From NCBI GenBank assembly GCA_016209155.1, contig JACQWU010000053.1, forward strand, positions 1 through 5,306: a stretch of 5,306 nt of DNA, in the 5' to 3' direction. Both the position numbers and the translations under genes were made by a program. Numbering within the stretch: the stretch's first letter is position 1; each line of letters opens with the position of its first letter. Below are positions 1 to 4,984 of the stretch, piece by piece. This stretch comes from Candidatus Desantisiibacteriota bacterium (GTDB lineage: Bacteria > JACRDZ01). Below the pieces are notes generated by a model. That model had not been told where the DNA came from. It ran no database searches and saw only the letters and a program-made list of their open reading frames with translations.

Positions 1-148
1 TAATATTTCTTACCGCTGTTCTTCTTAAGTCATGAAATAATTTGCCTTCTAACCCTGCTTTTCCGCATAATCTATCCCACAAGCAGGCATGCCCTCGAAG
101 AGAGGCAATACCAGAAAGATCAAAGTTAAATAAATCCTGCTCCTGATT
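1..148 (-). pseudogene. Tyrosine recombinase/integrase remnant, HxxR box (partial, runs off left edge)
   Basis: The reverse strand reads CLWDRLCGKAGLEGK followed by LFHDLRRTAVRNI. The second stretch is the HxxR box of phage-type tyrosine recombinases: His codon at 32-34 and Arg at 23-25, both in the catalytic pocket that activates the DNA phosphate. Homology is clear only over the last 28 residues or so. Upstream the frame continues to a stop at 149-151 with no ATG, so the Arg-I region and N-terminal core-binding domain are missing. The downstream catalytic Tyr would lie outside the window. The gene is therefore a 5'-truncated fragment or a frameshifted gene. Such enzymes integrate and excise mobile elements, which fits the rest of the window. 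The family call is firm; activity is unlikely from what is visible. Confidence 0.75.
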
Positions 149-202
149 TTAAATAAATTCGGAGGGATATATCAGGAGCGGGTAAAACAAAAAAATCCCT
201 CC
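139..202. repeat. Two interleaved perfect inverted repeats (pseudoknot-like order)
   Basis: GCTCCTGAT at 139-147 is perfectly complementary to ATCAGGAGC at 171-179. GGAGGGAT at 161-168 is perfectly complementary to ATCCCTCC at 195-202. The arms interlock in the order A-B-A'-B', so the two hairpins either compete or form an H-type pseudoknot if transcribed. The CTCCTG core also occurs as a direct repeat near 141 and 199. The block lies just upstream of the integrase remnant, so a recombination or attachment site, a regulatory RNA, or a small transposable-element end are all possible. None is proven. Confidence 0.4.
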
Positions 203-270
203 TGTTAAATTTTAATAAAAGGAATTGTTTATATAAGAGAGCTGAAATTATCCAGAAAGATAAAAAAGAA

Positions 271-295
271 GGGTAGGGTGGGGATAAATTGGGGG
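271..295 (+). other. Putative G-quadruplex motif
   Basis: Four runs of three or more G (271-273, 276-278, 280-283, 291-295) are separated by loops of 2, 1 and 7 bases. This fits the usual G3+N1-7 rule for an intramolecular quadruplex. It sits in a purine-rich stretch that stands out from the AT-rich surroundings, and it lies in the gap between the integrase remnant and the toxin-antitoxin terminator. Whether it folds or matters is unknown. Confidence 0.45.
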
Positions 296-313
296 AAAAG
301 ATTTTTTTTAATT

Positions 314-341
314 AAAAAACCAACCATGTCTTTTAGGTTGG
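314..341 (-). terminator. Rho-independent terminator of the toxin-antitoxin operon
   Basis: On the minus strand the stem CCAACC (341-336) pairs with GGTTGG (325-320) across a 10-base loop and is followed directly by six T (319-314). It begins 14 bases after the toxin stop codon at 356-358, the expected place for the operon terminator. Confidence 0.72.
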
Positions 342-355
342 CATATGGATTTCAT

Positions 356-805
356 TTAGGGTAATTCATTTATTTCTTGAAGAATGTGTTGATAAACGTT
401 GTCTTTCAAATAGAATCCGTTTTCTTTAAGAAAGTCTATTTTTGATTTAAATTGATTTTTGGTAATTAATCCTTTTAAAGTTGCGAACCTGAGAATGCCT
501 ATTGTTCCGGAAACGATAGTTAATTCATTATGGAAAAAATTTATAGCAAATTTTCGGGCAGGCCTATCATCTATAAAAATAAAATCTGCCTTAAGTTCTT
601 TGGCAAGAACAATGGCAGATGTTTCACCTTTTCCTAATCCATAATTATTGTGAAGACTTTGCATTAAATCTGAGTCTGAAACATTTTTAACTTCAATCCA
701 ATCATTAACAGCTTTTTTTAATTCGTTGTTTCCCGGTTTGTCCTTAATAATGGCTTCATAATAAACTTTTTGAGGGATATATACCTTTTGGTATACTTCA
801 TTGCA
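356..805 (-). pseudogene. DUF3368 (PIN-like) toxin lacking its N-terminus
   Basis: The frame is open from 805 to the stop at 356-358 (149 codons). It reads a strand-helix block VYIPQKVYYEAI, then LGKGETSAIVLAKEL, then ADFIFIDDRPARKFA and SGTIGILRFATLKGLI, the standard order of DUF3368 proteins, which are PIN-like nucleases acting as toxins. Acidic residues of the GKGE and IDD motifs remain. The usual N-terminal start with its strand and Asp (a DTTPLI-type motif, about 25-35 residues) is absent: upstream of NEVYQKVYIPQ there is only a stop at 806-808 in this frame. The only ATG in frame is at 664, inside the domain and without a Shine-Dalgarno sequence. A deletion near 790-805 fused the antitoxin end to the toxin body. 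The family assignment is firm; loss of toxicity is inferred. Confidence 0.75.
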
Positions 806-1056
806 TTAACAGCTTTTGTATCTTGTTTCCAATCTTCCTGATCATACACAGTGAATGGGATTTTTTTCTTGGCAAGAAATTTTATAAAATTTGCTTCGCT
901 TAATCCCAAAAGCTCTGCTCCATATCCTAAAGATATTTCTCTTTTTTTAAAAAGAGTCAAAACAACTTCTTCTTTAGTAAGCGAGACTATTTCTTCCTCT
1001 AATTTTTCATCTATTGTTTCAGGTATAGGCCATTTTAAAACAAGTTCCTTGCTCAT
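718..1056 (-). CDS. UPF0175 family antitoxin with aberrant C-terminal tail
   Basis: This 112-residue protein starts at an ATG with a strong Shine-Dalgarno GAAGGAGG (1070-1063) six bases upstream. Residues 41-68 (ISLGYGAELLGLSEANFIKF and what follows) are the helix-turn-helix characteristic of UPF0175 proteins, the usual partners of DUF3368 toxins. In this family the protein binds DNA and neutralises the toxin, so autorepression is likely. The family normally ends shortly after the acidic stretch seen here at DQEDWKQD (72-79). From about residue 87 to 112 the sequence is instead the toxin gene read out of frame, a consequence of the deletion that removed the antitoxin stop and the toxin start. 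The DNA-binding half looks intact. The gene is first in a two-gene operon and is followed by the broken toxin. Confidence 0.78.
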   Translation of the reverse strand: MSKELVLKWPIPETIDEKLEEEIVSLTKEEVVLTLFKKREISLGYGAELLGLSEANFIKFLAKKKIPFTVYDQEDWKQDTKAVNAMKYTKRYISLKKFIMKPLLRTNRETTN

Positions 1057-1118
1057 TTCACGCCTCCTTCTTTTTCGTTTCTATGTAATCTATTCATTGA
1101 TTTCAATAGCTGTTTTAA

Positions 1119-1148
1119 AGAATAACAGATATAAGAGATAAAAGTCAA
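1119..1148 (-). promoter_or_regulatory. Candidate sigma70-type promoter of the toxin-antitoxin operon
   Basis: On the minus strand TTGACT (1148-1143, five of six matches to the -35 consensus) is followed after 18 bases by TATTCT (1124-1119, four of six matches to the -10). This would start transcription near 1112, about 55 bases before the antitoxin ATG. An imperfect inverted repeat CTGTT/AACAG overlaps the -10 region (1110-1128) and could be the antitoxin operator. Assigned by eye only. Confidence 0.33.
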
Positions 1149-1471
1149 ATTCATTAGAAAAAATCATGGACAAATAGCGGATGGATTATATGATATTACA
1201 GACTTAGATATTTATTGATTTTTATAACTGTTATAAGAGAAGAAAGCTCAATTTTTAAAAGGATTTCGACATAGAACCAAGATAAGTAAATTTAATTTAA
1301 ATAATATTTTTTTTAAATGGACTGTGGAAAATTAAATATTTTTAATATAAAGAGATTCAAAATAAGACGAAAATTAGGTGTATATAAATATCATTTACTG
1401 TCATATATTCCATTTTTCTTTAATTTGTAGTAAGATTTAAGTATAAAACGGTTATTATTAAAAGGATAATT
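1149..1471. other. AT-rich non-coding region between divergent genes, with a palindrome
   Basis: No coding sequence is supported here. The stretch separates the leftward toxin-antitoxin operon from the rightward gene at 1472. It holds a near-perfect palindrome TTATAACTGTTATAA (1222-1236, arms of seven bases), which resembles a repressor operator. It also holds TGTGGAAAA (1323-1331), which fits the relaxed DnaA-box consensus on the minus strand. A weak promoter candidate for the gene at 1472 is TTTAAT (1419-1424) with TATAAA (1442-1447), 17 bases apart. Confidence 0.4.
1222..1236. repeat. 15-base palindrome, operator-like
   Basis: TTATAAC and GTTATAA flank a single central T. The right arm leads into TATAAGAGA, a 9-base word that also occurs at 232-240 and 1130-1138. 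The flanks of the copies at 1130 and 1232 also resemble each other (TTGATTT upstream, a CTGTT element, TCAA downstream), which suggests a diverged duplication of a regulatory block. No binding protein can be named; the neighbouring antitoxin is one candidate. Confidence 0.35.
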
Positions 1472-2497
1472 ATGAATAATGTTGATTTACAATTTAATGA
1501 CTGGAAAGAAATAATTGAAAATAGTTTAGGTAAGACCGAATGGATTACTGTTTATAAAAGTATCCAGACTCATTGCGAAGAGGAATTTCTTTATTGCGCG
1601 TTGATAGCTGAAAAAACAATTAAAAGATCTCTTGAGCATACATCATGGGATTTAACAATTGGCAATGGGTTCCCAGGATTTACTTTTCATTATAAAAATG
1701 AGGAAGAATTCGCAGAATATTATCGTTATAGCTTTCCAGATAACGATATTGAGCCATTAATATTTTCAAGAAGCTTCAATGGAAACAAAAAAGGATATAA
1801 AGAAATTGCCGAAGAATTCCGTTATTACTTTAATCTTTATGAGGATAGAATTAATAATAAATTTATTTCTATTGATGATGATGGAGATGAGGAAGATGTT
1901 ATTTTGATTGAAGACGGAAAGATTCAAATTAAACTCAAATATTTAAAAGAATTTTTAGCTGTTAAAAAAATGTATCTTGCTCTTTTTTTTGACATAAAAA
2001 GATACTCGGAAAAAACGTTAGAAGAGCTTCAAATAAAAGAATACAATAATGAGGTTAAAAATGATAATTATATTTATTCTAAAGATTATGGGGTTGCTTT
2101 AAAAAATAATATAAAAATTTGGGGACGATTATGCGGTAAAAAAATGATTCCTGGTTTAATAAATTTCAAACCACAACTTTTTAAAGGTAAAAATTTTGAA
2201 GAATTTATAATAGATATTGATGAAGATGGAAAGGAAATTTTATATATATGCGATCCTGAAAAACTTGCAAATTATTTTGGGAAAAATCCAGAAGCACCAA
2301 ATTTTATGACCCCAGTATTTTTTCGAAAAGAAGTTTTAAGCGAATATTATTCAAATTCAGAAAAATATACCGTAGAAGATGGGATTTTGTATTGCGATGG
2401 ATTATGGAGTTTATTTATCGATAATGACCACAAAGATTATGTTATTGTTTTTCTTGGATATTTAGGACAAAGTTTGAGCTTGAAAGCAAAAATATGA
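1472..2497 (+). CDS. Large protein of unknown function, N-terminal piece of a split gene
   Basis: This 341-residue frame starts at an ATG preceded by AAAGGA (1461-1466). No named domain is recognised. Visible landmarks are NGFPGFTFHY (65-74), an acidic stretch around SIDDDGDEED (133-142), KIWGRLCGKKMIPGL (215-229), DPEKLANYFGKNPEAPNFMT (261-280), and GLWSLFIDNDHKDYVIVFLG (310-329). The last 10 residues or so after FLGYLGQSL look like out-of-frame reading. The next frame, open from 2484, continues with a WxxxFxW stretch and the C-terminal piece at 2538-2957. From recall of related hypothetical proteins, both belong to one chain of roughly 500-570 residues, with about 45 residues lost at the junction near 2478. 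There is no signal peptide or membrane segment, so it is probably cytoplasmic. It may be a defence protein, given the motif in the C-terminal piece. Confidence 0.6.
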   Translation: MNNVDLQFNDWKEIIENSLGKTEWITVYKSIQTHCEEEFLYCALIAEKTIKRSLEHTSWDLTIGNGFPGFTFHYKNEEEFAEYYRYSFPDNDIEPLIFSRSFNGNKKGYKEIAEEFRYYFNLYEDRINNKFISIDDDGDEEDVILIEDGKIQIKLKYLKEFLAVKKMYLALFFDIKRYSEKTLEELQIKEYNNEVKNDNYIYSKDYGVALKNNIKIWGRLCGKKMIPGLINFKPQLFKGKNFEEFIIDIDEDGKEILYICDPEKLANYFGKNPEAPNFMTPVFFRKEVLSEYYSNSEKYTVEDGILYCDGLWSLFIDNDHKDYVIVFLGYLGQSLSLKAKI

Positions 2498-2537
2498 ATT
2501 ATTTCAAACAAAATGGGTAAAAAAATTTACATGGAAA

Positions 2538-2957
2538 TTGTTCAATCCTTTAAATAAAGCCGATGAACATCATTTTAAATCTCTTCGTATTCCATTAACA
2601 AACAATCAAAAAGAATTTGATGAACAGGTTGGATCTCTTGTCAAAATAATCATTGATTCACTAAATGAAAAAGAGATAGAAAAAGGTGTAGAAATAACAA
2701 AAGCTGGTCTGAAGGGAATTGATAAATTAGAAGCTTTTTTAATAAAACATAATATGGATTTCACTCAAGTATCCGGGTTCTTAAGAGATTTACAAGATTT
2801 GAGATCTTCGGGTACGGCACATCTAAAAGGGGAAAAGTATAAGAAAATTGCTAAAAAATTTTTAATTGGAGAAAAATCATTTCAGGATATTTTTGATGAT
2901 ATCTTAATTCAATCAATTCATATCTTAGATATACTCGAAATTCATTTTCTTAAATGA
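2538..2957 (+). CDS. C-terminal piece of the split unknown gene, possible HEPN-like helical domain
   Basis: The frame is open from 2484 and gives a 139-residue product if the TTG at 2538 is taken. That TTG has no Shine-Dalgarno sequence, and upstream codons (KWVKKFTWKLFNPLNKADEH across the TTG) look like continuous protein, so this is probably the 3' part of the gene starting at 1472, one frame later. The piece is almost all helical. Around residues 87-98 it reads DLRSSGTAHLKG, in which R89-x5-H95 fits the Rx4-6H catalytic motif of HEPN ribonucleases; the motif lies between two long helices, as in that fold. HEPN identity is an inference from motif and helicity only. The stop at 2955-2957 abuts, and its last codons overlap, the truncated convergent DUF932 gene. 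Confidence 0.55.
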   Translation: MFNPLNKADEHHFKSLRIPLTNNQKEFDEQVGSLVKIIIDSLNEKEIEKGVEITKAGLKGIDKLEAFLIKHNMDFTQVSGFLRDLQDLRSSGTAHLKGEKYKKIAKKFLIGEKSFQDIFDDILIQSIHILDILEIHFLK

Positions 2958-3376
2958 AATTTGGTACATTGAGCCCTGAAAATTCTGGGTTTGATATTAA
3001 CTGCTCCATGACCGGTTTCAGAGTTGGAGACAAGAATACCGCCAATTATTTCATCACTTTTGTGTCTGACAAAATTCTTCATCTGGTTGCTTCTGATTTT
3101 TACAAACATCCCTGTCTCTGATAAATGACAATCTTCAATTTCAATATTCTGTGCTTGCATTTCAGTAAGAGAACACATCAGAACATTATAATTATCAATT
3201 ACTCTGTAACTTGGAGACAATACCGCTCTGATTCTGTTTGCTATGCCGCGAATAAGGAATGACTCGTCTTCCTGACGGTTAAGCCAGGTATTAACATTGG
3301 TTGCCAGGAGTTTTGAATCTGAAATCATCATTTTTTGATAATACTTAATCGGGATCTCCAGTTTATCCGTAACTGA
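2942..3376 (-). pseudogene. DUF932 family protein, main (second) part, C-terminally truncated
   Basis: The frame is open from 3376, and the first ATG is at 3331. It begins KLEIPIKYYQK, then KLLATNVNTWLNRQEDESFL, ANRIRAVLSPSYRVIDNYNV and SNSETGHGAVNIKPRIFRAQ. This is the conserved order of DUF932 phage/plasmid-like proteins (role unknown; common on mobile elements). The ATG at 3331 has no Shine-Dalgarno sequence, and homology extends before it, so this is the continuation of the fragment at 3328-3531 after a one-base loss near 3364-3367. At the other end the protein stops as RAQCTKFHLRK, where the family normally continues for roughly 100 residues or more from a Cys-Thr-Asn-Gly-type motif. The last 16 bases overlap the end of the convergent gene at 2957, which marks a deletion junction. 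Confidence 0.7.
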
Positions 3377-3531
3377 TTATGGCAGGATGCTGTTAATTCA
3401 TAAGGGCTTTCTTCTCCTAAAGTTAAATATGGTTTTTCTTCAATCATTTTGACTTCTCTGCTTAAAATTTTCTTATCCCACTTCTGCGCTTTTTGATTTT
3501 CCAATTCCTGAATTAAGGCTTGCATTTGCAT
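3328..3531 (-). pseudogene. DUF932 family protein, N-terminal part before a frameshift
   Basis: The preferred start is the ATG at 3531, nine bases after AAAGGAG (3547-3541). A longer frame back to 3606 has no supporting ribosome site. The product begins MQMQALIQELENQKAQKWDK and reaches a conserved-looking PYELTASCHNQLR. It then turns into INWRSRLSIIKK and stops. The reading frame one base away gives KLEIPIKYY at the same place, so CHNQLR-(I)-KLEIPIKYY is restored by adding one base near 3364-3367. Together with the following part this is a DUF932 gene of about 196 codons instead of the usual 300 or so. It is the second gene of an operon with the small protein at 3473-3685 and overlaps its 3' end by 59 bases. 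Confidence 0.65.
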
Positions 3532-3685
3532 GAGCTGTTTCTCCTTTCTTTTGATTTTTACGCTCTTTTGAATAAAGAGCGTTCCCAATGATTTCATTAA
3601 CAACATGAGTCATTGGCTTGCCTTTTGATTTGCCTATACGATATATTTCCGGTATTAATTCCTCAGCAATTTTAGGACTGTACAT
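3473..3685 (-). CDS. Small ribbon-helix-helix-like protein
   Basis: The 70-residue product starts at an ATG preceded by AAGGAAGGTG (3701-3692). Residues 1-38 (MYSPKIAEELIPEIYRIGKS and KPMTHVVNEIIGNAL) show a short strand, a helix, a KGKPMT turn and a second helix. This pattern fits ribbon-helix-helix DNA-binding proteins of the kind found as CopG-like regulators or antitoxins; the match is by pattern, not by a named family. After about residue 43 the sequence becomes Lys/Asn/Ser-rich and low in structure, and this tail overlaps the start of the DUF932 gene. The true ancestral stop may therefore have been earlier. The pairing with DUF932 suggests a mobile-element regulator (inference). Confidence 0.6.
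   Translation of the reverse strand: MYSPKIAEELIPEIYRIGKSKGKPMTHVVNEIIGNALYSKERKNQKKGETAHANASLNSGIGKSKSAEVG
3560..3582. repeat. Perfect 9-bp hairpin inside the small-gene/DUF932 operon
   Basis: ACGCTCTTT (3560-3568) and AAAGAGCGT (3574-3582) form a perfect nine-pair stem with a five-base loop. On the transcribed minus strand it ends 12 bases before the AAAGGAG ribosome site of the DUF932 gene and is followed by A, not T, so it is not a terminator. It could limit access to the DUF932 ribosome site or affect mRNA stability. Confidence 0.45.
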
Positions 3686-3800
3686 TTTTTCACCTTCCTT
3701 CCTCTTTAGTTTTTAAAGGGCTATGGCATAAGTGTAGGGCAAAAGAAAAAAACGGGAAAGAGAGGTGAAATTGAATAGATGTATAAAAAAATCATAACAT

Positions 3801-3809
3801 TGTGGATAA
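3801..3809 (-). promoter_or_regulatory. Consensus DnaA-box 9-mer
   Basis: The minus strand reads TTATCCACA, the exact high-affinity DnaA box known from Escherichia coli. It lies in the AT-rich gap between the divergent small-gene and TIR genes, next to a possible leftward -10 (TATGAT, 3796-3791). A single box does not make an origin; it may be chance, or a DnaA-responsive promoter element. Confidence 0.3.
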
Positions 3810-3822
3810 AATTAATTGCTAT

Positions 3823-3852
3823 TTGTATATTTTTCGTAATTTATGTTAAAAT
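3823..3852 (+). promoter_or_regulatory. Candidate promoter of the TIR gene
   Basis: TTGTAT (3823-3828) is followed after 18 bases by TAAAAT (3847-3852). The -10 is preceded by TGT, which gives an extended -10 (TGn). Transcription would start near 3859, leaving a leader of about 38 bases with AGGAG (3887-3891) before the ATG. Confidence 0.4.
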
Positions 3853-3897
3853 TAAAATATAAATAATTTTAATTCGATTTTAAAACAGGAGAAACAT

Positions 3898-4272
3898 ATG
3901 CTATATGATGTGTTTATATGTCATGCAAGCGAAGATAAAAATAGTTTTGTCCGACCACTTGCAGAGATTTTAAAAAAATCAAATTTGGAAGTATGGTACG
4001 ATGAATTTTCTTTAACTATTGGAGATAGTTTAAGAGAGTCTATTGATAAAGGATTATCAAAATCCAGATTTGGCATTGTTGTATTAAGCCCTTCTTTTTT
4101 TAAAAAGAAGTGGCCACAACGAGAATTAAACGGATTGGTTGCGCGAGAGATGTCAGGAGAAGATAGAATTATTCTTCCAATTTGGCATAATATAACAAAC
4201 AACGAGATTTTAAAATATTCCCCGACTTGCTTGGACTGCAATGCAAATGCATTGGGAAAAAGAAGCAAATAA
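3898..4272 (+). CDS. TIR-domain protein, N-terminal part (probable immune effector), frameshifted
   Basis: The ATG follows AGGAG (3887-3891) at a spacing of six. Residues 3-10 (YDVFICHA) and SEDK are the first strand and AA loop of a TIR domain. VWYDEFSLTIGDSLRESIDK (32-51) is the BB loop and helix. GIVVLSPSFFKKKWPQREL (59-77) contains the conserved Glu (E76) that is catalytic in NAD-cleaving TIRs. RIILPIWHNIT (90-100) is a late strand. All key residues are present. Bacterial TIR proteins commonly act in antiphage defence by cleaving NAD+ or making a nucleotide signal. After KYSPT (106-110) the frame reads CLDCNANALGKRSK and stops, while the +1 frame reads LAWTAMQ. Relatives have SPTLAD-like sequence here, so a frameshift near 4225-4228 separates this domain from the C-terminal part. 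Chance of an intact 124-residue TIR-only protein: low but possible. Confidence 0.82.
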   Translation: MLYDVFICHASEDKNSFVRPLAEILKKSNLEVWYDEFSLTIGDSLRESIDKGLSKSRFGIVVLSPSFFKKKWPQRELNGLVAREMSGEDRIILPIWHNITNNEILKYSPTCLDCNANALGKRSK

Positions 4273-4984
4273 TAAAAAAATCACACAAATTACAAGACCA
4301 GATGTTGTATTGGATTTTATCAATAAGCAGCCAGGTTTAAAAGAGATGTGTCATTTATTTCCAGATATCCTTGCGGTATATGCGCCTCAACTTACAATAA
4401 AAGGATTTAGTGGAGAGTTTGAAAAACAGTTTGAAGAGATGTTAAGTACATCGATTGCAAAACAAAACAATGATAGATTGAATCAAAACATATCAGGTAC
4501 AGGTCTTACAGTTAATAAACTTCAACCTGCTTGTTCTTTAGAAGTTGCTTTAAGACATCCAACCTTTGGAAATTATATCTCAATAGATATTGCTTGCAAT
4601 TTTGTTCAAGGAAAAATGGGGGGGCCAGAAACTCAATATTACGAGATTTTTGAATATATTATTTGGCTTCTTTCATCGGATAGTAATTGGTTACCCAAAG
4701 AAATACATAATTTTCTGTTAGATGGAATGAAGGAATGGAATGTATGGATTTCTTCATATCAGCAAATTCAAAATTATGATCGGAAATTTATAAATTCACT
4801 GTATAAAGCCAAAAGCCATAAAACACATAAACTTACTGAAAAAACGAAACACTCATTACTACAGTGGGTTAAACATTCTTTATTTATTCTTAATCTCAAT
4901 GATAATCCAAATATTATTATGGATAAATTTTTTAGTTATTGCTTTATCGAAGCCTATTTGAAAGAAAAATTCAAAAGAAAATAA
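4241..4984 (+). CDS. Unrecognised C-terminal part of the TIR protein
   Basis: The 247-residue frame overlaps the TIR frame by 32 bases and is open from 4214. The ATG at 4241 has no Shine-Dalgarno sequence, and the frame reads LAWTAMQMHWEKEANNKKIT across it, which continues the TIR domain. The likeliest original gene is one protein of about 360 residues from 3898 to 4984. No known domain is recognised. Visible are a helical region (residues 20-85), a strand-rich part around SLEVALRHPTFGNYISIDIA (99-118), then helices with many Trp and Tyr (FEYIIWLLSSDSNWLPKEIH at 137-156, EWNVWISSYQQIQNYDRKFI at 165-184), and a basic C-terminus. In TIR effectors the second half usually senses the trigger or oligomerises, so a sensor role is inferred. 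A coupled two-gene arrangement is the alternative. Confidence 0.6.
   Translation: MQMHWEKEANNKKITQITRPDVVLDFINKQPGLKEMCHLFPDILAVYAPQLTIKGFSGEFEKQFEEMLSTSIAKQNNDRLNQNISGTGLTVNKLQPACSLEVALRHPTFGNYISIDIACNFVQGKMGGPETQYYEIFEYIIWLLSSDSNWLPKEIHNFLLDGMKEWNVWISSYQQIQNYDRKFINSLYKAKSHKTHKLTEKTKHSLLQWVKHSLFILNLNDNPNIIMDKFFSYCFIEAYLKEKFKRK

Noticed and set aside
459-644. 61-codon plus-strand frame
   Set aside because: It lies wholly antisense to the well-supported DUF3368 toxin body and has no ribosome site.
851-1141. 96-codon plus-strand frame
   Set aside because: It is antisense to the UPF0175 antitoxin; its sequence is the mirror of that gene, with no recognisable domain.
2489-2498. RF2-like programmed +1 frameshift at ATA-TGA in the unknown gene
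   Set aside because: No CTT-TGA type slippery sequence or internal Shine-Dalgarno is present, and the junction also seems to lack residues, so a deletion is more likely.
3329-3340. Run of six A before the TGA as a programmed -1 frameshift site in the DUF932 gene
   Set aside because: Homology in the second frame already begins about 30 bases earlier (KLEIPIKYY), so a shift at the A run would be too late. A base loss near 3364-3367 explains the data better.
3532-3606. Upstream extension of the DUF932 N-terminal frame
   Set aside because: It has no ribosome site and overlaps the small gene in another frame, while the ATG at 3531 has AAAGGAG at good spacing and fits the family start.
3921-4268. 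115-codon minus-strand frame
   Set aside because: It is antisense to the TIR domain, whose motifs are unambiguous.
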